A DNA stretch of 64,000 nucleotides from Pseudofabraea citricarpa (taxonomy: Eukaryota; Ascomycota; Leotiomycetes; Helotiales; Dermateaceae). Below are positions 60,275 to 64,000 of the stretch, one piece after another. Location: contig JAPWGK010000014.1 of the NCBI GenBank assembly GCA_029641185.1, forward strand, positions 1-64,000. Reading direction: 5' to 3'. The position numbers were made by a program, and so were the translations under genes. Each line of letters begins with the position of its first letter. The stretch's first letter is position 1. Below the pieces are notes generated by a model. It was not told the origin of the DNA. It did not search any database and saw only the letters and a list, made by a program, of their open reading frames with translations.

Positions 60275-61459
60275 TAGCATAGTATTTGGTTATCAAGGTT
60301 AAGATAACATAACTATGTTTGCTCGAAGACCCAAATTTTTTAATTGCCAACAAATTCTTGCTCGACTGTAAATGATTGCATGAATTGAAAATAATACCTT
60401 GCTCATGAGACCTGACTTATATGAGACATTACTGTATTTGCTGTGTTTATAGATATTTCAATCATATCCATCTTTGAATTTTATTGGAAGACGGAAGTTA
60501 AGTAAAACACAGTTAAGAATGTGTTACATAACTTGCAACTACCATAATTAAGCAAAAGCAGGAACTTTATTACGCCTCGATCGTAAATTTACATAAAAAG
60601 ATTCTGCTCTGAGAATAATATCTTCCGCTATTGCGGAAGGACATTCCAGATTTACGGAAGTTATAATTCCTTAAGCGAGCACCAAGAGAGCCCATATGAA
60701 TCGTAAGCGACGCCTCCTGATATGTCGAGGCACTTATGGGCTTGAACTGTAATAATCTAACACTCGTCTGAGCCAAAGAAGACATAGAAATGAGAGCTAA
60801 TAGAATGGTATCATAGAATGAGAATGTAGCACGGGTTGTAACCTAATTGATTAATTTTATACTATGATTTTATAATCATTCGACAAAATGCACACGTATC
60901 GGAAGTCAGTAAGGGGTGAACATCTGTATGTTATGGGCATAAGCATAGTACTATTTTGAATTTATTTCTTTGGTAATTAACACAGCGACAAGTTGTTAAA
61001 CAAAGATTTAGTGCCTCACGACTAATAAAGACCGCTCAATGTGAAGCCTGAAATTGAAAAGTGTATCACTTGGCCACATTCCCAACATTGCTTGAACAAC
61101 AATTTAATATTATAAACTCATAAATGTTAGCTAATGCTAGCCGATTTTGAGAGTACAAGCTCTGGTGGTTTAGGGGTCTCATACCGGAAACCTATACGGA
61201 ATTCACACAAAGTGGCTGACCAAACCGAGTAAACCCCAGACTTCCCCACACAGTGAAGTTGCGGGGAAAGAATCCTTCTACGGGGGAGACTAGCAGGTTA
61301 GGGGGAAAATCAGATAAAAAGAAGAGTTGTCTGGCACAATGAAATGAGAAGATCATCAATCATCAATTGGATTCTCGCAAGTAGTACTGGGTGCTGCGAA
61401 AATAGGACATCTCAGCCGCCAATAGATTTCCGGATTTTCTTTTTCTTCTCGCAGAAGAA
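60275..61459. promoter_or_regulatory. Intergenic with perfect palindromic candidate operator
   Basis: No gene supported. TTCCGCTATTGCGGAA at 60623-60638 is a perfect palindrome around 4 bp (TTCCG-N6-CGGAA). CGGAA follows at 60655-60659, and a direct pair CGGAA-N7-CGGAA lies at 61185-61189 and 61197-61201, about 260 bp upstream of the MFS gene. Confidence 0.55.
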
Positions 61460-63155
61460 ATGGAGAAAATGAAAACGAGTCTCGAAGAATTGGAGCATAT
61501 CAAAAGCAAAGATCTGGTTAGCAAAGGTGGCATCCTGCTTGATGTCGAGGGACGGAATGTTTCCCTCAAAACTGCACCAGATGGACATGTAAGGATCTTT
61601 CTATATCCTCAATACTGTACGCGTAATTAACGAATAATATCAGACAATTCTAGTCCCACAACCTTCCGATGACCCCGATGATCCGCTCAATTGGTCCTAT
61701 GCGAAGAAGCATCTCATTCTCTTCACCATCGCGTGGGGAGCACTGTGTGCAGATTTCACCTCGGCGGCTGGTATACCGTGTATCTTCTTGCAAGGTGCAG
61801 AGTGGCATATGAATCCGAACAGTGTCAGCCATGCAAATAACCTGAATGTTCTGATGATGTGAGTCCAAAATTAGCATTTGCCCTCAATTATGACGACTGA
61901 AGCTGACGTGTGTGCAGGGGGATCGGGGGTCTTCTCTGGATCCCACTGACTTCTTTCTGGGGCAGAGCACCTGTACTCTTCTGGACCTGTCTCTGTGGAA
62001 CTCTCTTAACTCTCGGCGCTACTCTCTCGCCGAATTTCGAAGTCCATTATGCGATGCGAGCTACCATGGGCCTGTTCCTTACCGCTCCGCAGACAATATC
62101 CATCGCTTACATCAAGGATATATTTTTCTTCCATCAGCACGCGCGCAAAATTGGGTTGTGGGCCTCATTGTACATCTCCTCGCCTTATTTAGGGCCCCTG
62201 TTTGCGAATTTCATCGTCGATGCTACAGGAGATTGGAAGATCGTCTTCTGGCTCTGCTTTGCTGTTTCTGGGTTCCAGCTGGTGTTGATTGTCCTGTTCC
62301 TCGACGAGTCTTTCTATAACAGAACTATTCCGCAAGGCAGTCATCCTGTTCGTGGGAACAGGATTCTTCGAGTCCTCGGTATATGGCAGATCGGAAATCA
62401 TGATGGGTATTTCTATACTTTCAACAGAGCGATATTGCGCATGGTGGCTACTATTACGAAACCCGCACTTCTTTTGCTTCTGGCTGGCTAGTAAGAAGTT
62501 ACTCCATGCTCTCTGATGACGTTTTGCTAATACGGCTAGCTTTATGACTTTCATGTGGTCCATCGGGATTAACATAACGACGGCGATCCTCTTCGCAACA
62601 CCAATCGAGTTCGGCGGCTACGGCTTCTCAGCAACCTCGATCGGCTACCTTTACTTCACGCCCGTTGTGGCAATCATGATCGGAGAAGTCTTCGGGCACT
62701 TCTTCAACGACTTCCTAGCAAACCGCTATATTCACCGACACAAGGGAATCTTTGAACCCGAAGTGCGGCTCCATATGATATACCTGTCTGCGCTTTTTAT
62801 GGCGCCTGGTCTGATTCTTCTCGGCTTCGCTCTGCAGCAGCACCTGCATTACGGAGTCATCATTGTCGGCTGGGGCATGTTCAGTTTTGGCGTCATGACT
62901 TCAAGCGTTGCCGTCACGGCTTATGCAATCGACGCCTATCCCATGGCGCCCGGTGAAGTCTCTGGGTTTATTAATTTCATGCGCGTTATTGGCGGCTTCT
63001 CAGTTGGGTATTTTCAACAGCCTTGGGGATTAAAAGTCGGTTTTGACGCCTCGTTCGGAACACAAGCTGCTATCTGTGTCGTCGCGGTTGTGCCAATAAT
63101 TCTTTTGCACCGATATGGCAAGAGTCTGCGGTTCAAGGGCATGGAGGTTAGGTGA
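61460..63155 (+). CDS. MFS transporter (DHA1-like)
   Basis: Four exons (61460-61588, 61644-61858, 61918-62490, 62540-63155), in phase, give 510 residues. A cytosolic N terminus with DDPDDPLNWSYAKKH, the segment that precedes helix 1 in fungal drug:proton-type MFS proteins, is followed by about 12 membrane helices. The loop after helix 2 has SFWGRAPVLFW, the equivalent of the GxxxDRxGRR motif. The central loop includes ESFYNR and continues into a basic segment; APGEVSGFINFMRVIGGFS is the late conserved segment in helix 11. This is a plasma-membrane or vesicular transporter of small molecules, probably exporter-type. It flanks the Dabb gene and likely belongs to the cluster, but could be independent. 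Confidence 0.9.
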
Positions 63156-63269
63156 GCTATGAATCGGCAGGAATGATTGTACCGTCACAAAGAATTCTAG
63201 GAAGTTAGGAATACTTCCAGCAAGAATTCCTTGATGGTATTAAATAATTAGATTATATGCGTGCAAATT
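63156..63269. other. Short intergenic between convergent genes
   Basis: 3' ends of the MFS transporter and of the edge gene on minus. No gene seen. Confidence 0.4.
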
Positions 63270-64000
63270 TCAACTTCTGACGGGCTGAATATCAAGGCTT
63301 TCTATGCGCTCAACGGACCTCCTTTGCTCGTCTCTTCCCTCCGTAATCCCACCCTCTGGAATGCCACCTTCAATTCTGGTTTCATTGATACTCGGGTTTT
63401 CCTTGTAACGGGGCAAGTAGTCACTGTCGTGTGCACTTGGTCGATAGATCGGTGGGAGATCATGCTCCTCGTAATCCGGATGCTCTGGCGGAGACTCTGG
63501 AACTACAGGTGTCCTTCGCCACCATATCCTCCATGTCAAAGCGGATGAGAACGCCACTACTGCAATGCATCCAATGACAATAGCCCACATAGCTCTGCTG
63601 GAGACCGTCGTTTTCTTCTTCGAATGTATGGCTACATCTTTCTTCTTCCCTGGCAGTGAAGCCCTACATGTATACGGGAGCTTCACATCTTCAGATGTCT
63701 CGGCGTGGATTTCATCCATGGCGGTGCAGTTGAAATCCACATTGGTGCTATTGATAAAGACCCCAGAATTAAATCGAGTCATGGTAGGGAAGGATATGCT
63801 GTGATCGGTAAGTGGAATGCACTGTTTGTACGGGATTACATACCTGTCGATATCTCCCTCGATTGATATGTTTCCACGCACCCAACGGAGACTATTGACT
63901 TCTTGTATAGCAAGTTTCGAATTCCCCTGAATCTCCAACGCTCCATTTCCAGAGTTGGTTCCAATGATCTCAAGGGTAGGCATGGTGAACCTGGAAAGGT
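63270..64000 (-). CDS. Ecm33-like cell-surface protein, C-terminal part (runs off window)
   Basis: The frame is open from the window edge to a stop at 63270. The visible part begins near FTMPTLEIIGTNSGNGALEI and has repeated short beta-strand units with Ile/Leu spacing (IQGNSKLAIQEVNSLRWVRG; NISIEGDIDRYVI). These match receptor-L/Ecm33-type solenoids of fungal wall proteins. N-glycosylation-type sites (NSTN, NCT) follow. A single membrane helix (SSRAMWAIVIGCIAVVAFSSAL, about 150 residues before the end) precedes a long Pro/Glu-rich cytosolic tail. A GTTCACC following TTTCCAG at the edge suggests an exon start at about 63,988. Likely a type I membrane relative of Ecm33 with a tail rather than a GPI anchor; the N terminus and signal peptide lie outside the window. 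Confidence 0.7.
   Translation of the reverse strand, partial: LSRFTMPTLEIIGTNSGNGALEIQGNSKLAIQEVNSLRWVRGNISIEGDIDRYVIPYKQCIPLTDHSISFPTMTRFNSGVFINSTNVDFNCTAMDEIHAETSEDVKLPYTCRASLPGKKKDVAIHSKKKTTVSSRAMWAIVIGCIAVVAFSSALTWRIWWRRTPVVPESPPEHPDYEEHDLPPIYRPSAHDSDYLPRYKENPSINETRIEGGIPEGGITEGRDEQRRSVERIESLDIQPVRS

Noticed and set aside
1..64000. tRNA, rRNA, CRISPR array or telomeric repeat
   Set aside because: Looked for by eye; no convincing B-box/cloverleaf, rRNA core, spaced direct repeats or TTAGGG runs were seen. A tRNAscan run would settle tRNA absence.

Overview
The window is nuclear DNA from a filamentous ascomycete (Pezizomycotina; a leotiomycete relative is plausible, but no marker settles this). 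Genes carry short introns of roughly 45-80 nt with GTRNGY-type donors and CTAAC-type branch points. The families are typically fungal: Zn2Cys6 regulator, Dal5-type transporter, ApsB/centrosomin-like protein, and secreted Ser/Thr/Ala-rich proteins. The left third has the extreme AT richness and TpA excess of repeat-induced point mutation (RIP).

Left block, 1 to about 21,700: no intact gene. It holds two nearly equal-length (7,157 and 7,156 bp) Ty3/Gypsy LTR retrotransposons in inverted orientation (124-7280 on minus, 9750-16905 on plus). Each has 182-bp LTRs and its own 5-bp target-site duplication (TAAGC; AGTTT). RIP-like stops disrupt their gag-pol, yet zinc knuckle, protease, RT, RNase H, integrase and a C-terminal chromodomain can still be read. 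Around them lie older dispersed repeats, a 155-bp hairpin, and an 8-9 copy 74-bp tandem array that ends where composition returns to normal.

Middle, 21,958-38,200: a repeat-rich secreted protein directly next to the repeat block, a decayed zinc-type alcohol dehydrogenase pseudogene, a small secreted Ala-rich protein, an AIF/FSP1-like FAD oxidoreductase, a tiny two-exon gene, a 1,496-residue ApsB/Mto1-like gamma-tubulin-complex anchor with a CM1 motif, a small hydrophilic stress-type protein, and a DUF1330-like protein.

Right, about 37,471/38,559-63,155: a run of enzyme, transporter and regulator genes resembling a catabolic or detoxification cluster. It contains an acyl-CoA dehydrogenase, a P450, a Dal5-type MFS importer, a FAD monooxygenase, an alpha/beta-barrel protein, an alpha/beta hydrolase, a Zn2Cys6 regulator, a 4-coumarate-CoA-ligase-like enzyme, a PRISE-type enone reductase, a cyclase-family hydrolase, a Dabb protein and a second MFS transporter. 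No PKS, NRPS, terpene synthase or other backbone gene is present. I worked out exon structures for all of them, and all are intact. Several products end in peroxisomal PTS1-type tripeptides (ligase -ARL, barrel protein -SHL, dehydrogenase -AKI, possibly FAD monooxygenase -SNL). Intergenic regions repeatedly carry paired TTCCG/CGGAA half-sites 4-7 bp apart, a plausible site for the cluster's own regulator. My inference is a locally regulated, partly peroxisomal pathway that imports, CoA-activates and degrades a small, probably aromatic or enone-containing, acid. The substrate is unknown. The window ends inside a gene for an Ecm33-like cell-surface protein.
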